Assembly: GCF_016427605.1 (NCBI RefSeq)
Contig: NZ_JAELXQ010000005.1
Location: 227,629 to 291,628 of the forward strand
DNA: 64,000 nucleotides
Reading direction: 5' to 3'
Source of the DNA: Ochrobactrum sp. Q0168
Lineage (GTDB): Bacteria > Pseudomonadota > Alphaproteobacteria > Rhizobiales > Rhizobiaceae
The position numbers and the translations under genes were made by a program. Positions 16,058-24,337 of the stretch are shown here, one piece after another. Each line of letters opens with the position of its first letter. Position 1 is the stretch's first letter. The notes beneath the pieces were generated by a model, which saw only the letters and a list, made by a program, of their open reading frames with translations, ran no database searches and was not told the origin of the DNA.

Positions 16058-16152
16058 GCATTTCCAGCAAAAGTGCGAAGCGGTTTTGCGTTGGATAATG
16101 CGTAAAAATAAAGAGAGCGGTTCCGACGATTCCGTAAAACAGGAACCGCTCT
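16058..16152. repeat. RIME-like repeat pair between pump genes
   Basis: The first part (16058-16102, GCATTTCCAGCAAAAGTGCG...) is a common rhizobial intergenic palindrome type, with a relative at 19631-19664. The second (16114-16152) is a hairpin with arms AGAGCGGTTCC and GGAACCGCTCT. Both sit between the adaptor and pump genes within one operon. Confidence 0.7.
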
Positions 16153-16164
16153 GGAAGAAAAGAC

Positions 16165-16188
16165 GGCGCGGAACACAAAAGCCGCGCC
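16165..16188 (-). terminator. Hairpin between efflux adaptor and pump genes, possible attenuator
   Basis: The 7-bp stem GGCGCGG / CCGCGCC on the minus strand is followed by GTCTTTTCTTCC. It lies about 37 bases after the HlyD stop and before the MFS gene, so it may reduce pump expression relative to the adaptor. Confidence 0.5.
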
Positions 16189-16224
16189 GCTGCTTATTCT
16201 TGCGACAGTCCTATCGCCGAACGG

Positions 16225-17463
16225 TTAGTTCGACTTGTCTTCAGGCGCAGTACGCGTATCGACGTTCACGACAACGCTCAGACCGGCACGGATTTTGCCA
16301 GAGTCCAGCGCATCCTGCGGAATGGCGATACGAACCGGCACGCGCTGCACGACCTTGGTGAAGTTGCCGGTCGCGTTTTCGGGCGGCAGAAGCGAGAAGA
16401 CCGCGCCCGAAGCCGGAGCGACTGAAACAACCTTGCCGTCAAACTTGGCGCCATCGATGGCGTCGACATAGATATGCGCCGTCTCACCGGTCTTGATATG
16501 GGCGAGCTGCGTTTCCTTGTAATTGGCGTCGATATAGAGCTGACCGACCGGCACAAGTGCTGCGATCTTCTGACCGGCGGATACGAGGTCGCCCTTCTTG
16601 CCGGAAAGATTGCCCACCACGCCATCGAACGGTGCGCGTAATGTCGTGAAAGCCAAATCACGGGCCGCTTTATCACGAGCAAGTTCTAGCGATTTCGTGG
16701 CGCTGTCCGTTTCTTTATACTGCGCGTTGAGAACATCGATATTCGCCTTGGCGGAAGCGATCTGCGCATCGGCGCTGGCGACATTCGCGCGCGCCTGGTC
16801 GAGTGACGACTGGGCCGTGTCGAGATCGGCCTGCGCGACAAAACGCGTGTCGTGCAGTTTCTGTACGCGCGTCAAGGTGGCTTGTGCATTTGTCAGGACG
16901 GCAACCGCCGCCTGTTTCTGTGCTTCGGCCTGCTGTTGGGTTGCCTGTGCAGCAGTCGTCTGCGCGACGATGCGGGCCAGCGTTTGCTTTTGGGTGGAAA
17001 GCTTGGCTTCCGCTTCATCAAGGGCGATCTGATAGTCGCCAGAATCAAGCTGGAAGATCACATCGCCAGCCTTGATGTGCTGGTTTGCGACGACCGGAAT
17101 ATTGTCGATATAGCCCGTCACCTTCGGCGCGATGGATGCGATATCGCCCTGTACATAGGCGTCGTCTGTCGAAACCATGAAGCGGCCAACAGTCCAATAA
17201 TCATAGCCATACCAAAGGCCCGCAGCCACAGCGACGATCAAAACGCCCGGCAGCACAACGCGTTTGCCAAAACCCTTTTTCTCGCCACCTTTCGCGGTGT
17301 CCTTATGCGGCGTTTCCTGCGGACGCGCATTGGGTACAGCATGGGGCTGCGTTCTCTCGTTCTGCGGTGCATCGTTTGTCGCCGGAGCTTCGTCCGGCGT
17401 GAAGGTTTTGGCCGTCGGAAACTGGCGAATATCGGCCTGATCTACAGACTTCTTGGCAGTCAT
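16225..17463 (-). CDS. HlyD-family membrane fusion protein (EmrA-like efflux adaptor)
   Basis: A 412-residue periplasmic adaptor with one N-terminal membrane anchor (RVVLPGVLIVAVAAGLWYGY), a biotinyl-lipoyl-like half (TDDAYVQGDIASIAPKVTGY), a long helical hairpin rich in Gln/Ala (about residues 120-220) and a closing beta domain with APFDGVVGNL. It bridges the MFS pump to an outer-membrane channel. ATG 17463 is used; a GTG at 17481 could add six residues. Two TetR-type palindromes stand just upstream. Confidence 0.88.
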   Translation of the reverse strand: MTAKKSVDQADIRQFPTAKTFTPDEAPATNDAPQNERTQPHAVPNARPQETPHKDTAKGGEKKGFGKRVVLPGVLIVAVAAGLWYGYDYWTVGRFMVSTDDAYVQGDIASIAPKVTGYIDNIPVVANQHIKAGDVIFQLDSGDYQIALDEAEAKLSTQKQTLARIVAQTTAAQATQQQAEAQKQAAVAVLTNAQATLTRVQKLHDTRFVAQADLDTAQSSLDQARANVASADAQIASAKANIDVLNAQYKETDSATKSLELARDKAARDLAFTTLRAPFDGVVGNLSGKKGDLVSAGQKIAALVPVGQLYIDANYKETQLAHIKTGETAHIYVDAIDGAKFDGKVVSVAPASGAVFSLLPPENATGNFTKVVQRVPVRIAIPQDALDSGKIRAGLSVVVNVDTRTAPEDKSN

Positions 17464-17493
17464 AGGAGAAACTTTCTGCACATCCAGTGGATT

Positions 17494-17507
17494 GAACCGC
17501 TCGGTTC
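17494..17507. promoter_or_regulatory. TetR-type operator 1
   Basis: The palindrome GAACCGCTCGGTTC stands 31 bases upstream of the HlyD start. An identical copy lies at 17551-17564, 57 bases away. Together they flank overlapping divergent promoters between the efflux operon and its TetR gene, which is the usual arrangement for autoregulated efflux repressors. Confidence 0.75.
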
Positions 17508-17511
17508 GATG

Positions 17512-17540
17512 TTGACATAATCCAATAAGATGCGCATATC
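17512..17540 (+). promoter_or_regulatory. Probable promoter of the tetR gene, overlapping the divergent pump promoter
   Basis: On the plus strand TTGACA (17512-17517) and CATATC (17535-17540) are 17 bases apart. On the minus strand TTGATA (complement of 17537-17542) and TATGTC (complement of 17514-17519) are also 17 apart. The two promoters would interleave between the paired operators, so one repressor could shut both. Confidence 0.55.
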
Positions 17541-17550
17541 AAGCGATATC

Positions 17551-17564
17551 GAACCGCTCGGTTC
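17551..17564. promoter_or_regulatory. TetR-type operator 2
   Basis: A second exact copy of GAACCGCTCGGTTC, extended here to the 18-base palindrome-like TCGAACCGCTCGGTTCGA. It lies 26 bases before the TetR start codon, overlapping the expected transcription start. Confidence 0.75.
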
Positions 17565-17589
17565 GAAAAATAAGTAAGAGTTTTGTGAT

Positions 17590-18396
17590 ATGAAACCCGA
17601 ACGGCATACCGAAGGAAGCCCCGATACGCTCACCGCGCCTGATCTGGATCGGCATGATGCGGGCGAGGTTGCGGCCAATTTCGCCGTGATGGGCAAAAAG
17701 ACGGAAAAGCTGCCAAAATCCGAAAAGGTGAAAGCCGGTTCGTTTGCATGCGCACCCGAAACCGAATGTGGACGCACAAGGCTTGGCGCTGGGCAGGACC
17801 CGGCAAAGCGCCGCCAAATATTGGAAGGCGCGCAAAGCGTGTTCCTGCGTATGGGCTTCGATGCCGCCTGCATGAATGATATTACCCGCGAGGCGGGCGT
17901 GTCGAAGGGCACGATCTACGTCTATTTCAACAGCAAGGAAGACCTGTTCGTCGCCCTATGCGAGCATTATCGTCAAACCATGTTCAGCACCCTGATCGGC
18001 AAGCTGGACAACGGTTTCTCCAATCGTGAAGAGCTGACGGAGTTTGGCGTCGCACTGGTGACGTTGATTACGTCTTCAACCGCCATTCGTGCCCAGCGCA
18101 TCGTTCTGGGTGTCAGCGAGCGCAAGCCGGAACTTTCGGCGCGATTCTATGATCGGGGTCCGAAGCGCAGTCTGGTCGCCATGGCCGAATATCTGAAAAA
18201 GATGATCGAGAACGGTGTCCTGGAGCCGTTCGAGGTTGACCGGGTGGCCTATCAGCTCTCCGATCTGTTTCTGGCAGGGCTTTATCGCCCGCGTCTGTTC
18301 GGCGTCATTGCCGATGAACCAACAGAAGAAGCTATCCGCAAGAATGTGGAAACAGCAGTCGATTTCTTCTTCAGAGCTTACGGCAAGAGAAGCTGA
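17590..18396 (+). CDS. TetR/AcrR-family transcriptional repressor
   Basis: A 268-residue regulator. The helix-turn-helix is at about residues 75-125 (RRQILEGAQSVFLRMGF, then REAGVSKGTIYVYFNSKEDLF). A polar extension of about 70 residues precedes it, longer than usual for the family; no good start lies nearer the domain, so the long form is kept. The C-terminal ligand-binding half is variable. It is divergent from the HlyD/MFS efflux operon with two palindromic operators between, so it most likely represses the pump and itself until a substrate binds. A weak terminator follows at 18407-18431. Confidence 0.88.
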   Translation: MKPERHTEGSPDTLTAPDLDRHDAGEVAANFAVMGKKTEKLPKSEKVKAGSFACAPETECGRTRLGAGQDPAKRRQILEGAQSVFLRMGFDAACMNDITREAGVSKGTIYVYFNSKEDLFVALCEHYRQTMFSTLIGKLDNGFSNREELTEFGVALVTLITSSTAIRAQRIVLGVSERKPELSARFYDRGPKRSLVAMAEYLKKMIENGVLEPFEVDRVAYQLSDLFLAGLYRPRLFGVIADEPTEEAIRKNVETAVDFFFRAYGKRS

Positions 18397-18406
18397 CGTC
18401 ACGTAT

Positions 18407-18431
18407 TTGTTCCGATTGGGAACAAGCTTTT
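18407..18431 (+). terminator. Weak intrinsic terminator after tetR
   Basis: A perfect 7-bp stem TTGTTCC / GGAACAA with a 5-base loop is followed by GCTTTT, starting 11 bases after the tetR stop. The T-run is short. Confidence 0.45.
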
Positions 18432-18632
18432 CGAAACTGTGCCTTATTTTCACTCTGTTCTTGTGTGTAACAACTTGCGGCACAATAATTGCGAGTTGCC
18501 ATGAGGCGTATTTTTTTTGTCACTTATAAACAATTAAGCAGTTTGTCGGGCGCGATTCGAAACATGGTCGCCAGCAGGACATAAGGCGACAGAACGAAAG
18601 CTTAAGCGGCTTGATTCTTAAGGATATTTCGC

Positions 18633-19415
18633 ATGACTCTTGACCTGATTCATTTTCCAAATTTCAAGAAAACTTTTTTTGGAGCAGCATTTCAGAGCGA
18701 TACGCTCGCACTATTAACCCGCATCCGCGATGAAATCGGCTGCCGGCACATCATGCACGCCTATCGTGGCCGCATGAATGAGTGCGCCAAGCTCAATTCC
18801 AACGATCTGACGCTGGTGATGACCGTTCCGACCGCTTGGTCGACACGCTATTCGACGAAGAATTACTTCGCCATCGATCCGATCTTCCAGGAAGATGCGC
18901 CGTATTTCTCCAACGACGGCAGCGGCATCGTGCGCGATCTGCAAGAAGATGCCAATATCTGCCCCTCGGTTGCGGAACTGCTGCAGGATGCGGAAAAGCA
19001 CGGGCTGGGCAATATTTTCATTGCCGTTTCCGCCCGCAATCCGAAAGGCGCTTCCGGCTGCACGCTGTTCTCTTTCGAGATCGACAAGGACGAGGATCGC
19101 GAACAATTCGTAGCCAAGCTTCGTCCGCGTCTCTTGAGCGTATCGGGCGTTATTCACAACGCTTTATGCGGCCACAAGGACGCCAGTTCGGTGGCAAGCC
19201 TGCTCACCCCGCGTGAGGTGGATTGCCTGCGTTGGGCAGCCAATGGCAAGACCGACGGGGAGATTGCTGATATTCTCAGCATCGCCCGCTGGACCGTGGT
19301 GACCTATCTGCAAAACGCGAAAATCAAGCTGAATTGCTCCAACCGCACTTCGGCTGTGGCGACAGCTTTGTCACTTGGCATTATCGAAATGCCGGGCACC
19401 GAACATCTTATGTAA
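18633..19415 (+). CDS. vjbR: VjbR-type LuxR quorum-sensing regulator
   Basis: A 260-residue LuxR-family regulator. The N-terminal autoinducer-binding domain ([31 protein letters not shown]) and the C-terminal helix-turn-helix ([22 protein letters not shown] ... [16 protein letters not shown]) match Brucella VjbR as I remember it, nearly identical in the DNA-binding part and more diverged in the ligand domain. In Brucella, VjbR controls the virB type IV secretion system and flagellar genes including ftcR. Its position beside the flagellar block, with ftcR 24 kb away, fits that role. The ligand would be a long-chain acyl-homoserine lactone, but no synthase gene is in this window. Confidence 0.9.
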   Translation: MTLDLIHFPNFKKTFFGAAFQSDTLALLTRIRDEIGCRHIMHAYRGRMNECAKLNSNDLTLVMTVPTAWSTRYSTKNYFAIDPIFQEDAPYFSNDGSGIVRDLQEDANICPSVAELLQDAEKHGLGNIFIAVSARNPKGASGCTLFSFEIDKDEDREQFVAKLRPRLLSVSGVIHNALCGHKDASSVASLLTPREVDCLRWAANGKTDGEIADILSIARWTVVTYLQNAKIKLNCSNRTSAVATALSLGIIEMPGTEHLM

Positions 19416-19573
19416 TTCAGTATTTACCGGCTCGGTGACGGGCCGGTCATGATGCTTACGGATAGACCGGAAGCGCAGACTGTTTTGATTTATTCTGTTT
19501 TATTGATTGCATTTTCGAACGCGGGGCGTTCAGCCCCGCTGGAAATACACTAGCCGCTTGAACTGCTTGATGG

Positions 19574-19609
19574 CACCGGAGGCGTTTGCTCGCCTCCGGT
19601 GTCATTTTT
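19574..19609 (+). terminator. Intrinsic terminator downstream of vjbR
   Basis: An 11-bp perfect stem CACCGGAGGCG / CGCCTCCGGTG with a 6-base loop is followed by TCATTTTT. It lies about 160 bases after vjbR. A smaller GC hairpin (GCGGGGC / GCCCCGC, about 19520) precedes it without a T-run. Confidence 0.75.
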
Positions 19610-19630
19610 CAAGCCCGCATTGTCCCGCGC

Positions 19631-19664
19631 AAAACCGCGTCGCACTTTTGCTGGAAATGCTTTA
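19631..19664. repeat. RIME-like half element abutting a stop codon
   Basis: Sequence of the GCATTTCCAGCAAAAGTGCGA type, read on the minus strand, relative of 16058-16102. It joins the TAA stop of the gene at 19662-20090 directly, with the stop sharing its AAA. Confidence 0.6.
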
Positions 19665-20090
19665 AGCCCGCTTCTTCAGGGGCAGTCTGGCCTCGCGGAA
19701 AGCGTTGCGCAAACGCGCCGTGTTCTTCGCCGGGTCCTGATCGGCTTCCTCGAAGGTGATGTGGTTCAACTCCACGCCAGCCGTCTTGTCGCTGAGGATC
19801 AGACGGAAATAGGCGTAGACACCTTGATTACGGAATTCCATGTCCAGCACCACCAAAGGCGGCGATTGCCAGTCGCAGCGATAGTCACCGCCATGGCCGA
19901 GCTCCAGCGTGCCGGGAAAGAAGTAAAGCTCAGTCGCGGAGCTCACGACATCGGCAATATTGGCAAACAGCTCGCAGCGGATGAAGGCGATGTAGTCAGC
20001 CGGATCGACGAGACGCAGCTCCGCCGCCACCTCGTGCAGGTTCTCGGCGATGATCGCTTCGCGTTCGTTGGAAAATTGCAGACTCTTCAT
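19662..20090 (-). CDS. Conserved hypothetical protein next to vjbR
   Basis: A 142-residue protein I cannot assign. It has no signal peptide or membrane segment. It is acidic, with recognisable alternating strands (TELYFFPGTLELGH, PPLVVLDMEFRNQGVYAYFRLIL) that suggest a small alpha/beta fold. The start at 20090 (MKSLQFSNEREAI) has GGTGACG before it. It stands alone on the minus strand between vjbR and flhB, with an IS-derived element upstream and a RIME-like repeat touching its stop codon. Confidence 0.7.
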   Translation of the reverse strand: MKSLQFSNEREAIIAENLHEVAAELRLVDPADYIAFIRCELFANIADVVSSATELYFFPGTLELGHGGDYRCDWQSPPLVVLDMEFRNQGVYAYFRLILSDKTAGVELNHITFEEADQDPAKNTARLRNAFREARLPLKKRA

Positions 20091-20160
20091 CGCGTCACCA
20101 TCGAGCTTTGAGAACGGGTCAATAATATTTGGGAATATAATGAAATCATAGTACTACCAT

Positions 20161-20427
20161 TAGGCTCAGGACCTACCAATTTGATGGAAATGGTGTGAGG
20201 CCATCCGTTCGGATACGAGGAGAAAAGGCGATGGAAATGTGGTTCATTTTCGAGACTTTTCGACAAAGTAGCCGGGCGGATGGACCACATCCTTCGGACA
20301 CCGAAATGACCGGCGATCTGCCGCGTCGAGCCGCTTGACCGGGGAACCACCCCGTTCTTCACATCTCTCCTTGCAGCTCTTGTCATTTCAGGTGCCATTT
20401 CCATCAAATTTGCAGGTCCTGAGCCTA
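20161..20427. mobile_element. MITE-like non-autonomous insertion element (IS-derived)
   Basis: A 267-bp element bounded by 33-bp inverted repeats that match at 31 positions: TAGGCTCAGGACCT... at 20161-20193 and its complement at 20395-20427. The outer TA on each side could be a TA target duplication, as in IS630 or the IS427 group of IS5. No transposase is encoded; the interior frames are short and unlike any transposase. The right end forms the TAG stop of flhB. Confidence 0.75.
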
Positions 20428-21495
20428 GTGTACTGCATGCCGCGTATTGATGATGCGGATGAGTTCGGCAACGGCTTTATAGAATTCCGGTGCGATCATC
20501 TGGTCGACATTCACCTGCTTATAAAGTGCACGCGCCAGGGGCACGTCCTCGAAGACTGGGATCGAGTGCTGGGCGGCCACTTCTCTTATCTTGAGCGCGA
20601 TCAGATCCTGCCCCTTTGCAACGACGACCGGTGCGGCGTCTTCATTCGGCTTGTAGCGCAGTGCTACGGAAAAATGCGTCGGATTTGCGACAATCAGCGT
20701 GGCGGTCGGCACGGCGCTGATCATACGGCGGCGAGCGCGGTCGCGTCCGAGCGAGCGCAGGCGCGATTTGACCAGCGGATCGCCTTCCGACTGCTTTAGC
20801 TCGTCTTTGACTTCCTGTCGCGTCATACGCAGTTCCTGACGCCAGTGAATACGCGACCAGGCAAGGTCGAAGGCTGCGATGGCTGTAATCGCCAGCACAT
20901 TGGCGACCAGAAGGCGCACCATGTTCTCGCGCAGGAATTCCGGCAGGGCGCTGGGCTCGGTCGCGACCGCGTCCGTGAACAGGCTGTTGCCCTGAAAGAA
21001 GACGATGAAAACGATGAGGCTGGCGGCGAGAAACTTCGCGACCGATTTCAGGAATTCCACCTGGCCGCTACGCCCGAAAATGCGCTGCCAGCCCTTGAGC
21101 GGCGATATGCGCGAAGCCTGCGGTCGAATGCGCTCGCCGACGATGCGCGGCGCGTTCTGAAACGTCGATGAGGCGATGCCCGCCAGCGGGATGATGATGA
21201 AAACCGGCACAAGGGCTGCGCCGATTGCCAGCGCCAGCACGCTGAACAGGCGGCTTGCATCTTCGGCGCTGTTGAGAACCCAGTCCTCGGGACGGTCGAT
21301 CAGTTCGCGCAGGAACATGGCGAGCTTTGCCGTGGCGGGGGCGGCGACAAAGACGGCGATGACCAGAAACGAGGCGACGCCAGCGAGGATCGGCGTTTCG
21401 CGGGAGAAGGGCATATTGCCCTTATCCAGGGCGTCGCGAATCTTCTGCTCGGACGCTTCTTCTGTTTTGCTTTCCTTATCGGTATCGTCCGCCAT
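20425..21495 (-). CDS. flhB: FlhB, flagellar type III export gate component
   Basis: A 356-residue inner-membrane protein that switches the flagellar export apparatus from rod/hook to filament substrates. It has four membrane segments in the first 215 residues, then the cytoplasmic domain with the autocleavage motif NPTH at about 271-274 (LIVANPTHFSVALRY). The N-terminus DKESKTEEASEQKIRDALDKG is typical. It is the last gene of the motA-fliM-fliN-fliG-flhB operon. The stop codon TAG is supplied by the end of the MITE-like element, so the original C-terminus may have been slightly different; all core parts are present. Confidence 0.95.
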   Translation of the reverse strand: MADDTDKESKTEEASEQKIRDALDKGNMPFSRETPILAGVASFLVIAVFVAAPATAKLAMFLRELIDRPEDWVLNSAEDASRLFSVLALAIGAALVPVFIIIPLAGIASSTFQNAPRIVGERIRPQASRISPLKGWQRIFGRSGQVEFLKSVAKFLAASLIVFIVFFQGNSLFTDAVATEPSALPEFLRENMVRLLVANVLAITAIAAFDLAWSRIHWRQELRMTRQEVKDELKQSEGDPLVKSRLRSLGRDRARRRMISAVPTATLIVANPTHFSVALRYKPNEDAAPVVVAKGQDLIALKIREVAAQHSIPVFEDVPLARALYKQVNVDQMIAPEFYKAVAELIRIINTRHAVH

Positions 21496-21510
21496 GCGTC
21501 ACACGCGCGC

Positions 21511-22557
21511 TCACGCAGAGGCTTCGTTGGCGTCGAGGGTGATGATGCCGCGCTCGGAAAGATCGATGGCGATGCGCGAAATCGTGCGGCGTGCGTCTGT
21601 GATATTCTGCGCGGTGATATTGCCCTGCTCGGCGCCAAGCTCCGTTTCCACCATGCGGCGGCCACGGGTGGAAAGCGAGGACAGGACGAGTTCCTGAAGC
21701 CTGGCGTCTGCGCCACGCAGCGCCGTTGCGATCTGTTCGGTCTGCACTTCATCGAAGAGCAGCAGGCGCGCGCGCTGCGACAGGCGCTCGATATCTTCGA
21801 AGGTGAAGAGCTTGGCCTTGATGCGGTTGAGGTCGTCGCGGTTGAGATCCTCAAGGCTTGCCATCAGTTCTTCCATCTCGTTCTTGTCGAGCTGGTTGAA
21901 GATATTGGCAATCTGGCCGTGATGGGCTTTGACCGGTCCGGCGTCGCTGCGGCCCAGAAGGTCGCGGCGCAGCACATCTTCCAGAAGTTCGGCTGCGGCA
22001 GGCGCTACATTGCCGATATGCAGCGAGCGCTGCACGACGGCATTGCGCAGCTGCGGCGGCAGGGCGACGAACAGGCGCGCGGCAAGGTCTGATGGCAGTT
22101 TGGAGACGATATAGGCGATGATCTGCGGATGCTGATCGGCCAGATAGGCTTGCAGGCTGTCGACGGGGAGGCGACCGAGCTGCACCCAGACCGATTCCTG
22201 CACCAGCTGCGGCTGCACGCGTTCCTCGAACACGGCATCCACTTCTTCCTGCGGCAGCGTATCGCGCAGCAGCCCTTCGAAGCGCTGGGCGGCTTCCGAA
22301 ACCGGCGCGCCCTCCGCAAACGAATCCTCGAACTCCTTCACCAGCTGTTCGAAATCGAGCGGCGAGATCGGGTCCAGCGTGCGGGCATGACCGGCAAGCT
22401 TGCGCAGATCCTCGGCGCTGAAATGCTTGAGAAGGCGCGACGCAGCCGGACGGCCGATGGCCACAAGAATGGCTGCCGCCTTTTGCGCGCCGCTCAGCGT
22501 ATCGATGATGCCGCTGGCGCTTTCTTCAGCGAGGTTTTGCTGCTCTTTTTCGGTCAT
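21511..22557 (-). CDS. fliG: FliG, flagellar motor switch protein
   Basis: A 348-residue C-ring protein that couples to the stator and FliM. The middle and C-terminal domains are clear: VQLGRLPVDSLQAYLADQHPQIIAYI, and near the end TFEDIERLSQRARLLLFDEVQTEQIATAL, which carries the charged torque-generating helix. It lies 15 bases before flhB and 21 bases after fliN. Confidence 0.95.
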   Translation of the reverse strand: MTEKEQQNLAEESASGIIDTLSGAQKAAAILVAIGRPAASRLLKHFSAEDLRKLAGHARTLDPISPLDFEQLVKEFEDSFAEGAPVSEAAQRFEGLLRDTLPQEEVDAVFEERVQPQLVQESVWVQLGRLPVDSLQAYLADQHPQIIAYIVSKLPSDLAARLFVALPPQLRNAVVQRSLHIGNVAPAAAELLEDVLRRDLLGRSDAGPVKAHHGQIANIFNQLDKNEMEELMASLEDLNRDDLNRIKAKLFTFEDIERLSQRARLLLFDEVQTEQIATALRGADARLQELVLSSLSTRGRRMVETELGAEQGNITAQNITDARRTISRIAIDLSERGIITLDANEASA

Positions 22558-22578
22558 GGAAATATCCGGGCCGTTCCG

Positions 22579-22926
22579 TTACTTGCCGATGATTTCGGTG
22601 AGGCTGACGCCGAAACGCGAAGAATCGTCTTCAAGCACGATGACTTCACCGCGCGCGATCACGCGACCGTTCACGACGATATCGACCGGATCGCCGATCT
22701 GCTTGTCAAGGGTGATCACCGCGCCGCGACCGAGCTTCATCAGATTGGCCACCGGCATGGTCGTACCGCCGAGAACCACCTGCACATCGACGGGAATGCC
22801 CATGATGAGTTCGAGATTGGGCTTTGAAGCGCCTTTCTGTGCGCTGCGCGGCTTTTCCTCGCGCAGTTCCTCGATGGCTTCGTCCAGTTCCTGCTGCATG
22901 TTCTTGTCCTTGTTGTCAGCGCTCAT
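22579..22926 (-). CDS. fliN: FliN, flagellar motor switch protein
   Basis: A 115-residue C-ring protein with a SpoA domain: [34 protein letters not shown] and [31 protein letters not shown]. The first 35 residues are charged and disordered-looking. It overlaps the preceding unknown gene by four bases (ATGA). Confidence 0.95.
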   Translation of the reverse strand: MSADNKDKNMQQELDEAIEELREEKPRSAQKGASKPNLELIMGIPVDVQVVLGGTTMPVANLMKLGRGAVITLDKQIGDPVDIVVNGRVIARGEVIVLEDDSSRFGVSLTEIIGK

Positions 22927-23366
22927 GCCTGCCCCGCAATATCAACGGTTGCCTTGCGGACCGCGCGATGCACGAACACCGGCAGCGCATTCTTTTCTTT
23001 CTGCTCGACGGCGGGCTCGCGGGTGCGAACGGCGCTGTCGGTCATGGTGCGCGCTTCGCGCATGTCGCGGGTCAGCGCCTTGCGCAGGCGGTTCAGCTCC
23101 TCGATGGCTTCTTCCATCTCGCGGCGCACGCGCTGGGTTTCGCCAAGCCGGGCTTCGAGCTTCACATTTTCATCGACCAGATCGGAACGCTCGCTCTGGA
23201 TCGCTTTCACCGCGCGTTCCAGACCGTTGGAGGCAGCCGCGACGCGCAGCGCCAGCACCTTGCCGAGCTTGATCGTTTCGTTGGCCTTGCGCCCGACCAC
23301 GATCAGCGCGCCCAGCGAAGCAAGAGCCATCAGCGTGGAAAGAATATTAGCCAGCAACAAGCTCAT
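22923..23366 (-). CDS. Membrane-anchored coiled-coil protein between fliM and fliN, unknown
   Basis: A 147-residue protein I cannot name. One N-terminal membrane segment ([22 protein letters not shown]) is followed by a long charged helical stretch from about residue 40 to 115 that looks like a coiled coil, then a Pro/Val tail. It overlaps the fliM 3' end by 20 bases (start 23366) and fliN by four, so it is translationally coupled to the C-ring genes. An internal ATG at 23330 is an alternative start. A motor-assembly or stator-related role is an inference from position only. Confidence 0.75.
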   Translation of the reverse strand: MSLLLANILSTLMALASLGALIVVGRKANETIKLGKVLALRVAAASNGLERAVKAIQSERSDLVDENVKLEARLGETQRVRREMEEAIEELNRLRKALTRDMREARTMTDSAVRTREPAVEQKEKNALPVFVHRAVRKATVDIAGQA

Positions 23367-24336
23367 CGATGAAATCCTCTTCCTGATTGACGGGGTCGCC
23401 GACCTTGACGGTGAAATGAATGCCCGACTTGCCGAGCGAACATTTGAAAAGCTGCTGGTTGCCCGCGCGCAGACGCACCTGTTCCATGGCGTCGGCAGGC
23501 AGCTTCAGCACCTGTCCGATCTCCAGTTTCGACAGCGCATCCAGCGTCATCGATCCTTGCTGGATGAAGCCTTCAAGCTCGATACGGGCGCGGCTGACTT
23601 CCTGACGCAGTTTCTTGGCCCAGGTCGGATCGGCCTGATTCATGGGGCGACGCAGAAAAGCCGCGACCGCATCCTGCATCGGCTTGTGGGTGCTGCGCGG
23701 CAGGAGAAGATGCACCTGTCCGGTCTTGCCCGCCGCCGTCACATCGATCCGGCAGGCGAAAAGCCGCGACCGTTCGAAATTGGTGCGGTCGAATTCTGCG
23801 ATGTCGATACATTCACCGGCCACGAACATCGACTGCGCGTTCCCCGCCCAGCCCGACAGGGAGCCGGCGTTGAACACCTGATCCAGCGCACCGGCCAGAT
23901 GACCGGCGAGCAGGGCGGAAATCTTGTGCTCGACCATGCCGAACGGGCGCTCGACATCGACATGGCCCAGATTGCCTTGCGCGCCATACATGGCTTCGAT
24001 GATCGAGAAGACGAGCGGCGCATCGACGGTCAGATAGAGCGTCGATCCCCAGCGTTCGGCCTTGAGCGGCGCAATGACGGCGGCGCTGTCGAGAATGGCG
24101 GCGAAGCCTGCGTCATCGGCGCTTTCCACCGCACCGGCGTCCACTTCGAAAGCCGCCGCGCAGCCATGCTTCAGCCGCTCGCAGAAATGCGTGGAGGCAT
24201 CCTTGAACACATGGGCAAGCGACTTCAGATCGTCGCCGGACAATCCGGCTGCGCGCAGCAGATTGTCGGCCAGCACGTCATTCTTCCGGTGTTGTTCCGC
24301 CATGGTCGATTCAACTGTGGTGTCGGACGTCGTCAT
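23347..24336 (-). CDS. fliM: FliM, flagellar motor switch protein
   Basis: A 329-residue protein, diverged as in other Rhizobiales. The C-terminal SpoA region is visible (LEIGQVLKLPADAMEQVRLRAGNQQLFKCSLG), as is the CheC-like middle. The CheY-binding LSQxEIDxL peptide of enteric FliM is not seen at the N-terminus. ATG 24336 (MTTSDTT) begins one base after the motA stop; ATG 24303 is an alternative. Confidence 0.88.
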   Translation of the reverse strand: MTTSDTTVESTMAEQHRKNDVLADNLLRAAGLSGDDLKSLAHVFKDASTHFCERLKHGCAAAFEVDAGAVESADDAGFAAILDSAAVIAPLKAERWGSTLYLTVDAPLVFSIIEAMYGAQGNLGHVDVERPFGMVEHKISALLAGHLAGALDQVFNAGSLSGWAGNAQSMFVAGECIDIAEFDRTNFERSRLFACRIDVTAAGKTGQVHLLLPRSTHKPMQDAVAAFLRRPMNQADPTWAKKLRQEVSRARIELEGFIQQGSMTLDALSKLEIGQVLKLPADAMEQVRLRAGNQQLFKCSLGKSGIHFTVKVGDPVNQEEDFIDELVAG

Positions 24337-24337
24337 T

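Noticed and set aside
14459..16105. A 548-residue open frame on the plus strand
   Set aside because: It mirrors the MFS pump gene; its His/Arg/Asp-rich text is typical of antisense reading and matches no family.
20087..20407. A 106-residue open frame within the MITE-like element
   Set aside because: It spans the element and flanking DNA, lacks transposase motifs and has no start context. It is not a gene.
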